DNA of 64,000 nt from NCBI RefSeq assembly GCF_014650695.1, contig NZ_BMVL01000001.1, positions 797,075 through 861,074 of the forward strand, given 5' to 3'. This DNA is from Streptomyces avidinii. GTDB taxonomy: Bacteria > Actinomycetota > Actinomycetes > Streptomycetales > Streptomycetaceae. Below, piece after piece: positions 44,498 through 53,678 of this stretch. Numbering within the stretch: position 1 is the stretch's first letter; every line of letters starts with the position of its first letter. The notes below the pieces were generated by a model that ran no database searches, was not told where the DNA came from, and worked only from the letters and a program-made list of their open reading frames with translations. The translations under genes and the position numbers were made by a program.

Positions 44498-45269
44498 TCA
44501 CACCCGGCTCCTTGCTGCCGGGCGGCACGGCATCGACCCCGACCGACTCGATCCCGTCCTCGCTGATCCACAGCAGCCGCGAGCTGAGCCGGTACCCCTC
44601 CGGTGCGTCCTCCCACATCTTCCGCACGAGCGGGTCGTGGGCGATCACGCAGGTGTGCAGCTCCGGCCCTTCCACGGCCCACAGCATCAGGTGACCGTGG
44701 AAGGGGACCATCGCGAGGATGCCGAGCGGCGCCGGGCGGTCGATCAGATCGGCGGCGTGCAGGAGGTGGGTGGAGGTCCATCCGCCGTCGGCCTCGACGT
44801 TCACCAGCGGGTTCTCGTCGTCGTTGTACTGGAGCAAGACCGGTGCGGCGTCGAGGTTGGCCAGGGCGGCGGCCCAGATTTCGGAGCCGTCCACCTGCCA
44901 GGAGTCGAACTGTGCCTGCGGGACGGGCGCGGAGAGGGAGCCGCCCACCTGGATCACCACGACGGCCGCGAGCTCCTCGGTGAGGGCGACCGCCAGCGCG
45001 TGGCGCTCCGTCACCGTGTCGACGGTCACCAGCCTCGGCATGAGCAGATTGCGGACCTCGGCGAAGCCCGCGCGCTCCAGCGCGCGCCGGCGCTCGGCGA
45101 GCCGCTGCTTCTGGTTCAGGAAGGAGACGGCGGCCGACCGCCAGTTCGCGTGCGGCAGCGCCCGGACCAGCTCTGCCATCTCCGCGAGGTCCAGCGGTGC
45201 GCCGGGCTCGCCCTCGACCCCCCGCCGCACCTCCGCCGGAACCGCTACCGGAGGGCCGGGGTGAGCCAC
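44430..45269 (-). CDS. Conserved hypothetical protein
   Basis: A 279-aa soluble protein: helical N-terminal third (NQKQRLAERRRALERAGFAE) followed by an alpha/beta part with WQVDGSEIWAAALANLDAAP, NPLVNVEADGGWTSTHLL, LGILAMVPFHGHLMLW and RLLWISEDGIESV. The middle faintly recalls DUF1444/YtpQ proteins but I cannot assign it. No signal peptide or membrane helix. GTG 45269 follows AAAGGGTGGG. Convergent with PucR, overlapping by 68 bp; divergent from an acyl-CoA dehydrogenase. Confidence 0.7.
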   Translation of the reverse strand: MAHPGPPVAVPAEVRRGVEGEPGAPLDLAEMAELVRALPHANWRSAAVSFLNQKQRLAERRRALERAGFAEVRNLLMPRLVTVDTVTERHALAVALTEELAAVVVIQVGGSLSAPVPQAQFDSWQVDGSEIWAAALANLDAAPVLLQYNDDENPLVNVEADGGWTSTHLLHAADLIDRPAPLGILAMVPFHGHLMLWAVEGPELHTCVIAHDPLVRKMWEDAPEGYRLSSRLLWISEDGIESVGVDAVPPGSKEPGVITGSARFLEMLSSFRPPDDHPG

Positions 45270-45383
45270 CCCACCCTTTCCATGGCGCCTCGGCTCTGGA
45301 CAGCCAGTTTGACTGGCCGGTAACTTAGACTGAGCAAGCGCTTAGGCATGGCGGCGGACCGCCGCGACCGAAGGGAGCCGGCC

Positions 45384-46541
45384 GTGCGCCGTACCGTTTT
45401 CAACGAGGACCACGAGGCATTCCGCGAGACCATCCGCGCCTTCATCGAGGCCGAGGTCGTCCCGGTCTACGACGAGTGGTTCGCGGCCGGCCAGGCGCCG
45501 CGCGACTTCTACTACAAGCTCGGCGAGCTGGGCGTCTTTGGCATCAACGTGCCCGAGGAGTTCGGTGGCGCGGGCCTGGACACCCACAAGTTCGAGGCCG
45601 TCCTCTACGAGGAGACCTCCCGCGCGGGCGTCAACTTCGGCGGCTCCGGCGTGCACGTGCTGCTCGCCCTCCCCTACATCAAGATGCTGGCCGACGACGA
45701 GCAGAAGAAGCGCTTCCTGCCGAAGTTCGTCTCCGGCGAGGAGATGTGGGCCCTCGCGATGACCGAGCCGGGCACCGGCTCCGACGTCGCGGGCATGAAG
45801 ACCACCGCCAAGCTCTCCGAGGACGGCACGCACTACGTCCTCAACGGCTCCAAGACCTTCATCACCGGTGGCGTCCACGCCGACCGCGTGATCGTCTGCG
45901 CCCGCACCTCCGCCCCCGGCGAGCAGGACCGCCGCTTCGGCATCTCCCTCTTCGCCGTGGACACCAAGTCCGAGGGCTACTCCATCGGCCGCAAGCTGGA
46001 CAAGCTGGGCCTGCGCACCTCCGACACCGCCGAGCTGGCCTTCGTCGACGTGAAGGTCCCGGTCGAGGACCTGCTCGGCGAGGAGAACAAGGGCTTCTAC
46101 TACCTCGGCGCCAACCTGCCCTCCGAGCGCTGGGGCATCGCCTTCGGCGCCTACGCGCAGGCCAAGGCCGCCATCCGGTTCGCCCAGCAGTACGTGACCG
46201 AGCGCACCGTCTTCGGCAAGCCGGTCGCCCACTTCCAGAACACCAAGTTCGAGCTGGCCGCCTGCCAGGCCGAGGTGGACGCCGCCGAGGCCGTCGCCGA
46301 CCGCGCCCTGGAGGCCCTGGACGCCGGCGAGCTGACCGCCGCCGAGGCCGCCTCCGCCAAGCTGTTCTGCACCGAGGTCGCGCACCGCGTGATCGACAAG
46401 TGCCTTCAGCTGCACGGCGGTTACGGCTACATGAACGAGTACCCGATCGCCCGCCTGTACGCCGACAACCGCGTGAACCGCATCTACGGCGGCACCAGCG
46501 AGGTCATGAAGTCCATCATCGCCAAGTCCATGGGCCTCTAG
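45384..46541 (+). CDS. Acyl-CoA dehydrogenase
   Basis: A 385-aa FAD-dependent acyl-CoA dehydrogenase. Signatures: MWALAMTEPGTGSDVAGMKT (flavin and substrate contacts), FITGGVHADRVIVCART, a C-terminal QLHGGYGYMNEYPIARLYAD and IYGGTSEVMKSIIAKSMGL. It oxidises an acyl-CoA and passes electrons to ETF. Chain length is not deducible. GTG 45384 has AAGGGAG seven bases upstream, better than the ATG at 45348. The thioesterase gene tesB starts 27 bp downstream, so the two likely form an operon for fatty-acyl-CoA handling. Confidence 0.92.
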   Translation: MRRTVFNEDHEAFRETIRAFIEAEVVPVYDEWFAAGQAPRDFYYKLGELGVFGINVPEEFGGAGLDTHKFEAVLYEETSRAGVNFGGSGVHVLLALPYIKMLADDEQKKRFLPKFVSGEEMWALAMTEPGTGSDVAGMKTTAKLSEDGTHYVLNGSKTFITGGVHADRVIVCARTSAPGEQDRRFGISLFAVDTKSEGYSIGRKLDKLGLRTSDTAELAFVDVKVPVEDLLGEENKGFYYLGANLPSERWGIAFGAYAQAKAAIRFAQQYVTERTVFGKPVAHFQNTKFELAACQAEVDAAEAVADRALEALDAGELTAAEAASAKLFCTEVAHRVIDKCLQLHGGYGYMNEYPIARLYADNRVNRIYGGTSEVMKSIIAKSMGL

Positions 46542-46568
46542 GAACGTTCGGGCACTTAGCCTTCACCC

Positions 46569-47447
46569 ATGAACGAGGCACTGACGTCGCTCCTCGATCT
46601 GCTCGACCTCGAGCAGATCGAGGAGAACATCTTCCGCGGCACCAGCAGGCCTTCCCTGGTGCCGCGCGTCTTCGGCGGTCAGGTCGCGGCCCAGGCGCTG
46701 GTCGCGGCCGGCCGGACCGTCCCCGCGGACCGCACCGCGCACTCGCTGCACTCCTACTTCCTGCGCACCGGGGACACCTCCGCGCCCATCGTCTACTCGG
46801 TGGACCGGATCCGCGACGGGCGCTCCTTCACCACGCGCCGGGTCGTCGCCGTCCAGCACGGCCAGCCGATCTTCCACCTCTCCGCGTCGTTCCAGACGTA
46901 CGAGGACGGCCTCGACCACCAGGTCGCGATGCCGTCCGCCCCGGACCCGGAGTCCCTGCCCACCGCGGCCGAGTCGCTGCCCGCGTACCGCGAGATCTTC
47001 CGCGACCCCGGCACGGTGGAGCGGCTGATCGAGACGCGGGAGGCGGTGGACCTGCGCTACGCGACGATCCCGCCCTGGGGCAGCGTCGGCGAGCCCGTGG
47101 AACCGCGCTCGCAGGTGTGGTTCCGTACGGCCGGCAAGCTGGATGGCGACGATCCGCTGCTGCACACCTGCCTGGCCACCTACGTCTCCGACATGACCCT
47201 GCTGGACTCGGTGCTGCTCGCGCACGGGCGGGGCGGCTGGGCGGTGGGCGACGTGGTCGGCGCCTCGCTGGACCACGCGATGTGGTTCCACCGGCCCTTC
47301 CGCGCGGACGAGTGGCTGCTGTACGACCAGGAGTCGCCCTCGGCGGCCGCGGGCCGGGGCCTCGGCCAGGCCCGCATCTGGACGCAGGACGGCCGGCTGG
47401 CCGTGACGGTCATCCAGGAGGGTGTCGTTCGCGTCCCGCGCGCGTGA
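46569..47447 (+). CDS. tesB: Acyl-CoA thioesterase II
   Basis: A 292-aa double hot-dog thioesterase. The N-terminal FRGTSRPSLVPRVFGGQVAAQ and HSLHSYFLRTGDTSAPIVY are TesB hallmarks; the Asp in ASLDHAMWFHRPFR and the Gln in VTVIQEGVVR match the catalytic Asp and Gln of E. coli TesB. It hydrolyses medium to long acyl-CoAs, perhaps relieving CoA sequestration during beta-oxidation. Directly follows the acyl-CoA dehydrogenase. Family length is about 285-300 aa. Confidence 0.93.
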   Translation: MNEALTSLLDLLDLEQIEENIFRGTSRPSLVPRVFGGQVAAQALVAAGRTVPADRTAHSLHSYFLRTGDTSAPIVYSVDRIRDGRSFTTRRVVAVQHGQPIFHLSASFQTYEDGLDHQVAMPSAPDPESLPTAAESLPAYREIFRDPGTVERLIETREAVDLRYATIPPWGSVGEPVEPRSQVWFRTAGKLDGDDPLLHTCLATYVSDMTLLDSVLLAHGRGGWAVGDVVGASLDHAMWFHRPFRADEWLLYDQESPSAAAGRGLGQARIWTQDGRLAVTVIQEGVVRVPRA

Positions 47448-47486
47448 GCGCCGGCCACCCCGCCGCGAGCGCGGCGCCGGCCGGCC

Positions 47487-48338
47487 TCAGTCCCACCAGA
47501 AGCCCCAGTGGCCGCTGCCGGTGACCGCCTCGTCGGCGTAGGCGCGGATGCTGCCGGAGCCCTGCCAGATGTTGTCGGGGCAGAAGGCGAAGTGCTCCGC
47601 CGCGACGGGGAGGGCGCGGACGACCGTACGCGGCGGGGCCGCCACGGACACGTGGAGCTCGTCGAAGCCGAGGGCGACGACGCGGGCGCCGAAGCGGTCC
47701 TCCCAGGAGCGCAGGACCGTGCTGATGAGCGCGGTGTCGTTCTCGTAGTTGGTCGGACCGCCCCAGCCCACCGCGGTGGGTACGTCCGCCGGGCGGCCGG
47801 CGGGAACCAGGGCGAGCCGCGGGCTCGGCAGGAAACCGCTCTCGATCAGCTCGTCCGCGAGCTCGCAGGCCGCGGCCTGCGGATCCATCGCCTCCGGTCC
47901 GGACTCCGCGAGCCCGGGCCAGTCCCGGCCGAAGGGCGCGATGATCTCCTCGCCCTCCTCGCCCTCCTCCGGATCGGGGACCACGCGGCCCCAGAACTCG
48001 CGCAGCACCGGCTCGACGTGGTGGTCGTCGGGGTCGGACATCCGCTCCGGCATGAACTCCCGGTCCTGCCACCACCGTTCCAGCCCGCGCCGCCCCTGGA
48101 GCAGCACGGCCTGCAGCCCGGCGGCGGCGAGCGCGGGGCTGCGGTACGCGGCGAGCGCCCCGACCCCCACGGCATCGTCGGACACCCACACCAACGGCTC
48201 GGCCGCCTTCCCCCACCTCCGCCGCCGCCCCGCTGTGTCGATGACCGCACCCGGCGGCAACCGGGTCCCCAGGGAGCGCCCTTGGGGATCGTCGACCAGT
48301 ACGGACAGCGGGTTGTACGTCTTCGCCGACTTCGACAT
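47487..48338 (-). CDS. DUF4253 domain protein
   Basis: A 283-aa cytosolic protein with a C-terminal DUF4253-type domain: LALVPAGRPADVPTAVGWGG, NDTALISTVLRSWEDRFGAR, EHFAFCPDNIWQG and a closing WGFWWD. The N-terminal half has an acidic low-complexity loop (PDPEEGEEGEEI). DUF4253 members often occur beside immunity or polymorphic-toxin systems, but no toxin is visible here. ATG 48338; no convincing ribosome site. Function unknown. Confidence 0.75.
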   Translation of the reverse strand: MSKSAKTYNPLSVLVDDPQGRSLGTRLPPGAVIDTAGRRRRWGKAAEPLVWVSDDAVGVGALAAYRSPALAAAGLQAVLLQGRRGLERWWQDREFMPERMSDPDDHHVEPVLREFWGRVVPDPEEGEEGEEIIAPFGRDWPGLAESGPEAMDPQAAACELADELIESGFLPSPRLALVPAGRPADVPTAVGWGGPTNYENDTALISTVLRSWEDRFGARVVALGFDELHVSVAAPPRTVVRALPVAAEHFAFCPDNIWQGSGSIRAYADEAVTGSGHWGFWWD

Positions 48339-48415
48339 GCAGCGACCGTAGCCACCGCCACCGACAACCGGACCGGGCGAGCCCGAACACCCCGCCCCGG
48401 AACGGCCTGGACGAC

Positions 48416-49222
48416 CTAGGCGCCCTGCAGGCCCGCCGCGTCCAGCAGGTAGGCCACCATCGGGTCGTAGAAGCGCGGGTCGCGGACGTGGTCGTCGAGG
48501 GGGATCGTCACCTGGAGGGTGCCCTCGGCCTCGCCGATGAAGAGCGCCGGGTCGTTGCAGTCGGCGTAGCCCACCGCGTCCAGGCCGCGCTGGGCCGCGC
48601 AGCCCGCCCAGCCGTGGTCGGCGACGACCAGGTCCGGCTGCGGGCGGTTCTCGGCCATCAGGCCGTCCAGGATCGCGGCCATCGGCTCCGGGGAGTGGGT
48701 GTGCCACAGGGTCGCGCCCCGCTCCAGGACCGCGACGTCGGCGAACTGCCACACCGAGCCCTCGTCGGCGGTCAGCCCGCGCGGGATCACCACGATCTCG
48801 CAGCCCGCGGCGCGCAGGGCCGCCGCCGTCGCCCGGTGGACGTCCAGCAGGCCGCCCGGGTGGCCGGTGGCGAACAGCACGCTCTGCCGGTCGAGCGCCG
48901 CCTTGCGCAGCCGCGCCGCCATCCGGTCCAGGCCGGCCACGGTCAGCTCCGGGTCGATGGTGTCCTGGCCGTAGCGGAACTCGGGGTCGTCGACCACCCC
49001 GCACCGCTCCGCCATCACCGCGAGCACGTCCTGCTCGTCCGTCCAGCGGTCGCCCAGCTCCAGGCCGAGCCAGTAGTGCCGGTCGCCGTTGGCGAGCTTG
49101 CGGTAGTGGGAGAGGTTGTTCTCGCGCGGCGTCGCGACCTGTCCCGCGATCCGCGTGCGGACCAGGTGGTCGATGAGTTCGGCACGGCTCGGCGTCTCTA
49201 TCGGCTTCGGCATACGGGCCAT
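48416..49222 (-). CDS. Phosphatase-like conserved protein
   Basis: A 268-aa protein annotated in related actinomycetes as a phosphatase. Conserved motifs are RENNLSHYRKLANGDRHYWL, LFATGHPGGLLDVHRA, DLVVADHGWAG and YADCNDPALF; clustered Asp/His residues suggest a metal site. There is no signal peptide. Two in-frame starts nine bases apart (49222 and 49213) are equally possible. Substrate unknown. It is followed on the bottom strand by DUF4253 78 bp away. Confidence 0.7.
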   Translation of the reverse strand: MARMPKPIETPSRAELIDHLVRTRIAGQVATPRENNLSHYRKLANGDRHYWLGLELGDRWTDEQDVLAVMAERCGVVDDPEFRYGQDTIDPELTVAGLDRMAARLRKAALDRQSVLFATGHPGGLLDVHRATAAALRAAGCEIVVIPRGLTADEGSVWQFADVAVLERGATLWHTHSPEPMAAILDGLMAENRPQPDLVVADHGWAGCAAQRGLDAVGYADCNDPALFIGEAEGTLQVTIPLDDHVRDPRFYDPMVAYLLDAAGLQGA

Positions 49223-49278
49223 TCTGCCGCCGCCGGGCCGGAGGCGGCGCGTCCATTCCGATCGGCGGACGCCCCCGC

Positions 49279-49857
49279 TCATGCCGACAGCGCCCCGAAC
49301 GCGCCGTGCGCGAGGCGCCGCAGCAGCTCTTCCGTGGCCTCGCGCCCCAGGGCCGCGAGGTGCGGAGTGGAGTTGAGCAGGCCGAAGACCGCGTGCACGG
49401 CGACGCGCACCTCGGCCTCGCCGACCTCGGGGTGCAGTGCCCGTACGACATCCACCCACAGCTCCACGTACTGGCGCTGCAGCTGCCGTACGAGCTTGCG
49501 GTCGGCCTCCCGCAGCCGGTCGAGCTCCCGGTCGTGCAGGGTGATCAGCGCCTGGTCGTCGAGCGCGAAGTCGATGTGTCCGTCGATGAGGGAGGACAGG
49601 ACCCGCTCCGGGGTGCCCGCGGCCTCGGCCACCCGGTGGCGGCCGCCGGTCAGCAGCCGCTCGCTGATGCCGACGAGCAGCTCGGCGAGCATGGCGTCCT
49701 TGCCCGCGAAGTGCCGGTACAAGCCGGGGCCGCTGATGCCCACCGCGGCCCCTATCTCATCGACGCCGACGCCGTGGAATCCGCGTGCTGCAAAGAGACG
49801 AGCGGCCTCACTGAGGATCTGCTCGCGACGGGTGGGGGCGGCCGCTCTGGTGCTCAT
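49279..49857 (-). CDS. TetR regulator of the leucine-degradation operon
   Basis: A 192-aa TetR protein with HTH VDEIGAAVGISGPGLYRHFA (about residues 32-51), then GKDAMLAELL and an all-helical sensor domain. It is divergent from the methylcrotonyl-CoA carboxylase operon across 112 bp that contain two matching palindromes, so it is the likely repressor, answering to an acyl-CoA or branched-chain intermediate, as LiuR and PccR types do. ATG 49857. The ligand is inferred from location. Confidence 0.9.
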   Translation of the reverse strand: MSTRAAAPTRREQILSEAARLFAARGFHGVGVDEIGAAVGISGPGLYRHFAGKDAMLAELLVGISERLLTGGRHRVAEAAGTPERVLSSLIDGHIDFALDDQALITLHDRELDRLREADRKLVRQLQRQYVELWVDVVRALHPEVGEAEVRVAVHAVFGLLNSTPHLAALGREATEELLRRLAHGAFGALSA

Positions 49858-49880
49858 GGGAAACCATTCTAGACAGGGCC

Positions 49881-49927
49881 GTTAGCGCTCGTTAACCTAA
49901 GCCGTACATGCGTTAACGCTTATTAAC
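49881..49927. promoter_or_regulatory. Two TetR operators upstream of mccB
   Basis: Two 16-bp palindromes: GTTAGCGCTCGTTAAC (49881-49896) and GTTAACGCTTATTAAC (49912-49927), sharing GTTA-x-CG-CT-(c/t)-x-TTAAC, centre spacing 31 bp (three turns). They lie in the 112-bp span between the divergent TetR and mccB genes, consistent with control of both promoters. Confidence 0.75.
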
Positions 49928-49969
49928 AGCGTGCACCGAGCAAGTGGACCGAGCAAGGGAGCTCGACCG

Positions 49970-51586
49970 ATGCAGCAGGCACCAGTGCTGACGAGCGCCG
50001 CGGACCCGGCGTCCGAGGCCTGGCGGACCAATGAGGCCGCCCACCGCGAGCTGACCGAGGGCCTGCGCGCCCGGCTCGACGCGGCCCGGCTCGGCGGCGG
50101 CGAGAAGGCCCGCGCCCGCCACACCGCCCGGGGGAAGCTCCTCCCGCGCGACCGCGTGGACACCCTCCTCGACCCCGGATCCCCCTTCCTGGAGCTGGCC
50201 CCGCTGGCCGCCGAGGGAATGTACGGGGGCGCGGCGCCCGCCGCCGGGGTCATCGCGGGCATCGGCCGGGTCAGCGGCCGCGAGTGCGTGATCGTCGCGA
50301 ACGACGCCACCGTCAAGGGCGGCACGTACTACCCGATGACCGTCAAGAAGCACCTGCGCGCCCAGGAGGTGGCTCTGGAGAATCGTCTCCCCTGCCTCTA
50401 CCTGGTCGACTCGGGCGGCGCCTTCCTCCCCATGCAGGACGAGGTCTTCCCCGACCGGGAGCACTTCGGCCGGATCTTCTACAACCAGGCCCGCATGTCG
50501 GGTGCCGGCATCCCGCAGATCGCCGCCGTCCTCGGCTCCTGCACGGCGGGCGGCGCGTACGTCCCGGCCATGAGCGACGAGGCCGTCATCGTCCGCAACC
50601 AGGGCACGATCTTCCTCGGCGGCCCGCCGCTGGTGAAGGCCGCCACCGGTGAGGTGGTCACGGCCGAGGAGCTCGGCGGCGGCGAGGTCCACTCGCGGAT
50701 CTCCGGCGTGACCGACCACCTCGCGGAGGACGATGCGCACGCGCTGCGGATCGTACGGAACATCGTGGCGACCCTGCCCGAGCGCGGGGCCCTGCCCTGG
50801 TCGGTCGAGGCTCCGGAAGAGCCCAAGGTGGACCCGTACGGGCTGTACGGCGCGGTCCCCGTCGACTCGCGCACCCCGTACGACGCCCGCGAGATCATCG
50901 CGCGGATCGTGGACGGCTCCCGCTTCCAGGAGTTCAAGTCCGAGTTCGGCCAGACGCTGGTCACCGGCTTCGCCCGGATCCACGGACACCCGGTCGGGAT
51001 CATCGCCAACAACGGCATCCTGTTCGCCGAGTCCGCGCAGAAGGGCGCGCACTTCATCGAGCTGTGCGACCAGCGCGGCATCCCGCTCCTCTTCCTCCAG
51101 AACATCTCGGGCTTCATGGTCGGCAAGGACTACGAGGCCGGCGGCATCGCCAAGCACGGCGCCAAGATGGTGACGGCGGTGGCCTGCACCCGGGTGCCGA
51201 AGCTGACGGTGGTGGTCGGCGGCTCGTACGGCGCCGGCAACTACTCGATGTGCGGCCGGGCGTACTCGCCCCGCTTCCTGTGGATGTGGCCCAACGCCAA
51301 GATCTCCGTGATGGGCGGGGAGCAGGCGGCCTCGGTGCTCGCCACGGTCAAGCGCGACCAGATCGAGGGCGCGGGCCAGGAATGGCCCGCCGAGGACGAG
51401 GAGGCCTTCAAGGCCCCGGTCCGCGCGCAGTACGAGGAACAGGGCAACGCCTACTACGCCACCGCGCGGCTGTGGGACGACGGGGTCATCGACCCGATGG
51501 AAACCCGGCAGGTGCTGGGACTGGCCCTGACCGCGTGCGCGAACGCCCCGCTGGGCGACTCGGGCTTCGGCATCTTCCGTATGTGA
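49970..51586 (+). CDS. mccB: Acyl-CoA carboxylase carboxyltransferase subunit (methylcrotonyl-CoA type)
   Basis: A 538-aa carboxyltransferase, the beta subunit of a biotin-dependent acyl-CoA carboxylase. Typical blocks: [71 protein letters not shown], and C-terminal [38 protein letters not shown]. The SGGAFLPMQ and [12 protein letters not shown] features, and the leucine neighbours, favour methylcrotonyl-CoA over propionyl-CoA. ATG 49970 has AAGGGAG upstream. First gene of mccB-mccA-mvaB-acdH, controlled through the palindromes above. Confidence 0.92.
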   Translation: MQQAPVLTSAADPASEAWRTNEAAHRELTEGLRARLDAARLGGGEKARARHTARGKLLPRDRVDTLLDPGSPFLELAPLAAEGMYGGAAPAAGVIAGIGRVSGRECVIVANDATVKGGTYYPMTVKKHLRAQEVALENRLPCLYLVDSGGAFLPMQDEVFPDREHFGRIFYNQARMSGAGIPQIAAVLGSCTAGGAYVPAMSDEAVIVRNQGTIFLGGPPLVKAATGEVVTAEELGGGEVHSRISGVTDHLAEDDAHALRIVRNIVATLPERGALPWSVEAPEEPKVDPYGLYGAVPVDSRTPYDAREIIARIVDGSRFQEFKSEFGQTLVTGFARIHGHPVGIIANNGILFAESAQKGAHFIELCDQRGIPLLFLQNISGFMVGKDYEAGGIAKHGAKMVTAVACTRVPKLTVVVGGSYGAGNYSMCGRAYSPRFLWMWPNAKISVMGGEQAASVLATVKRDQIEGAGQEWPAEDEEAFKAPVRAQYEEQGNAYYATARLWDDGVIDPMETRQVLGLALTACANAPLGDSGFGIFRM

Positions 51587-51602
51587 CGTGAGGACCTCAC
51601 TG

Positions 51603-53678
51603 ATGTTCAGCACTGTTCTGGTGGCGAACCGGGGCGAGATCGCGGTCCGGGTCATCCGTACCCTGCGGCAGCTCGGCATCCGCTCCGTGGCCGTCTTCAG
51701 CGACGCCGACGCGGACGCCCGCCACGTCCGGGAGGCCGACACGGCCGTCCGGATCGGTCCGGCCGCGGCCGCCGAGAGCTACCTCTCGGTGGAGCGGCTG
51801 CTGGATGCCGCGCGGCGCACCGGCGCCGAGGCCGTCCACCCCGGTTACGGCTTCCTCGCCGAGAACGCGGCCTTCGCGCAGGCCTGCGCCGACGCCGGGC
51901 TCGCCTTCATCGGGCCGCCCGCTTCGGCGATCTCCCTGATGGGCGACAAGATCCGCGCCAAGGAGACCGTGAAGGCGGCGGGCGTGCCCGTCGTACCGGG
52001 CTCCTCGGGCAGCGGCCTGACCGACGCCGAACTGGTGGATGCGGCCGCGGAGATCGGCATGCCGGTGCTGCTCAAGCCCTCGGCGGGCGGCGGCGGCAAG
52101 GGCATGCGCCTGGTGCGTGACGAGGCGGTGCTGGCCGAGGAGATCGCGGCGGCCCGCCGCGAGGCCCGGTCCTCCTTCGGCGACGACACCCTGTTGGTGG
52201 AGCGGTGGGTGGACCGGCCGCGGCACATCGAGATCCAGGTGCTGGCGGACGCCCACGGGAACGTGGTGCACCTCGGCGAGCGCGAGTGCTCGCTGCAGCG
52301 ACGGCACCAGAAGGTGATCGAGGAGGCGCCGTCGGTCCTGCTCGACGAGAAGACCCGGGCGGCGATGGGCGCGGCGGCGGTCGACGCGGCCCGCTCCTGC
52401 GGGTACGTCGGTGCGGGCACGGTGGAGTTCATCGTCCCGGGCGGCGACCCCTCCTCCTACTACTTCATGGAGATGAACACCCGCCTCCAGGTCGAGCACC
52501 CGGTGACGGAGCTGATCACCGGGCTGGACCTGGTGGAGCTCCAGCTCCGGGTGGCGGCGGGCGAACCGCTGGGCTTCGACCAGTCCGAGGTGACGCTGAC
52601 CGGGCACGCCATCGAGGCCCGCGTCTGCGCGGAGGACCCGGCGCGCGGGTTCCTGCCGTCCGGCGGCACCGTGCTGGCCCTGTCCGAGCCCTCGGGCGGT
52701 GCGGTGCGGACGGACTCCGGGCTGACGGCGGGCGTGCCGGTGGGCTCGACGTACGACCCGATGCTGTCCAAGGTCATCGTCCACGGTCCGGACCGCGCCA
52801 CCGCGCTGCGCATGCTGCGGGCGGCGCTGGCCGACACGGTGATCCTGGGCGTGCAGACCAACGCGGGCTTCCTGCGGAGGCTGCTGGCCCACCCGGACGT
52901 GGTGTCGGGCGACCTCGACACGGGCCTGGTCGAGCGCGACCTCCCCTCCCTCCTGCCGGAGGGTGTCCCGGACGAGGTGTACGCCACGGCAGCCCTGCTG
53001 GCGCAGGGTCCCCGGGCTCTGCCCGGACCCGCGCCTCAAACGCCGGCGAGGCTGGATCAGTGGGTCGACCCCTTCGACGCCGCCAGCGGGTGGCGTCTGG
53101 GCGGTACGCCCGCCTGGACGGTGCACCACTTCCGCCTTCCCGGCCAGGACGCCGTGGAGGTCCGTAGTCGGCGTTCCGGCTCCGACACCGAGCTCGCCCT
53201 TTCAGCCTCGCCGGCGATCGAGGCGCGGGGTCCGGGGCAGAGCCCCGGTGCACCGGCCCGCGGCCGGGTCCTCACCCGCACCCCCGACACCGTCACCGTC
53301 GAACTCGACGGCGTCACCCACCGGTTCAGCCACGCCACCTCCCCGGAGGGGACCTGGCTCGGGCGGGACGCAGACAGCTGGCACGTCCAGACGTACGACC
53401 CCGTCGAGGCGAATCTGCGCGGCGGGACGGGGTCCGGCGCCGACACCCTGGCCGCCCCCATGCCCGGCACCGTCACCGTGGTCAAGGTGGCCGTCGGCGA
53501 CAGGGTCACGGCCGGGCAGAGCCTCCTGGTCGTCGAGGCCATGAAGATGGAGCACGTCATCTCCGCCCCGCACGCCGGCACCGTCACCGAGCTGGACGTG
53601 ACCCCCGGCACCACGGTCGCGATGGACCAGATCCTGGCCGTCGTCACTCCCGACGAGGACGAGGAGGGGGCCGCGTGA
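51603..53678 (+). CDS. mccA: Biotin carboxylase/BCCP subunit with two repeat-derived loops
   Basis: A 691-aa biotin-carrying alpha subunit: biotin carboxylase (about residues 1-450; [71 protein letters not shown]), a middle domain, and a C-terminal BCCP with Lys648 in [10 protein letters not shown]. It charges biotin with CO2 for MccB. Residues about 469-486 and 534-551 are Pro/Gly/Ala-rich loops encoded by two inverted copies of the palindromic repeat seen in iolB; the flanks join normally ([21 protein letters not shown]). ATG 51603, with GAGG nine bases upstream. Stop overlaps mvaB. Confidence 0.93.
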   Translation: MFSTVLVANRGEIAVRVIRTLRQLGIRSVAVFSDADADARHVREADTAVRIGPAAAAESYLSVERLLDAARRTGAEAVHPGYGFLAENAAFAQACADAGLAFIGPPASAISLMGDKIRAKETVKAAGVPVVPGSSGSGLTDAELVDAAAEIGMPVLLKPSAGGGGKGMRLVRDEAVLAEEIAAARREARSSFGDDTLLVERWVDRPRHIEIQVLADAHGNVVHLGERECSLQRRHQKVIEEAPSVLLDEKTRAAMGAAAVDAARSCGYVGAGTVEFIVPGGDPSSYYFMEMNTRLQVEHPVTELITGLDLVELQLRVAAGEPLGFDQSEVTLTGHAIEARVCAEDPARGFLPSGGTVLALSEPSGGAVRTDSGLTAGVPVGSTYDPMLSKVIVHGPDRATALRMLRAALADTVILGVQTNAGFLRRLLAHPDVVSGDLDTGLVERDLPSLLPEGVPDEVYATAALLAQGPRALPGPAPQTPARLDQWVDPFDAASGWRLGGTPAWTVHHFRLPGQDAVEVRSRRSGSDTELALSASPAIEARGPGQSPGAPARGRVLTRTPDTVTVELDGVTHRFSHATSPEGTWLGRDADSWHVQTYDPVEANLRGGTGSGADTLAAPMPGTVTVVKVAVGDRVTAGQSLLVVEAMKMEHVISAPHAGTVTELDVTPGTTVAMDQILAVVTPDEDEEGAA
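53009..53054 (-). repeat. Palindromic repeat copy 1 inside mccA
   Basis: TCCCCGGGCTCTGCCCGGAC then CCGCGCCTCAAACGCCGGCG and AGGCTG. Matches the reverse complement of the copy at 53203-53248 at about 40 of 46 positions and the iolB copies in the GCGCCT-CNAACGCCGGCG core. Read in frame as a Pro/Ala/Gly loop. Confidence 0.85.
53203..53248 (+). repeat. Palindromic repeat copy 2 inside mccA (inverted)
   Basis: CAGCCTCGCCGGCGATCGAG then GCGCGGGGTCCGGGGCAGAG and CCCCGG. Inverted relative to copy 1, 148 bp away; the two could pair as one long mRNA stem enclosing a normal part of mccA. It encodes the [17 protein letters not shown] loop. Confidence 0.85.

Noticed and set aside
44430..45269. Bottom-strand gene as an SseB-type protein
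   Set aside because: No SseB motif could be matched; left as hypothetical.
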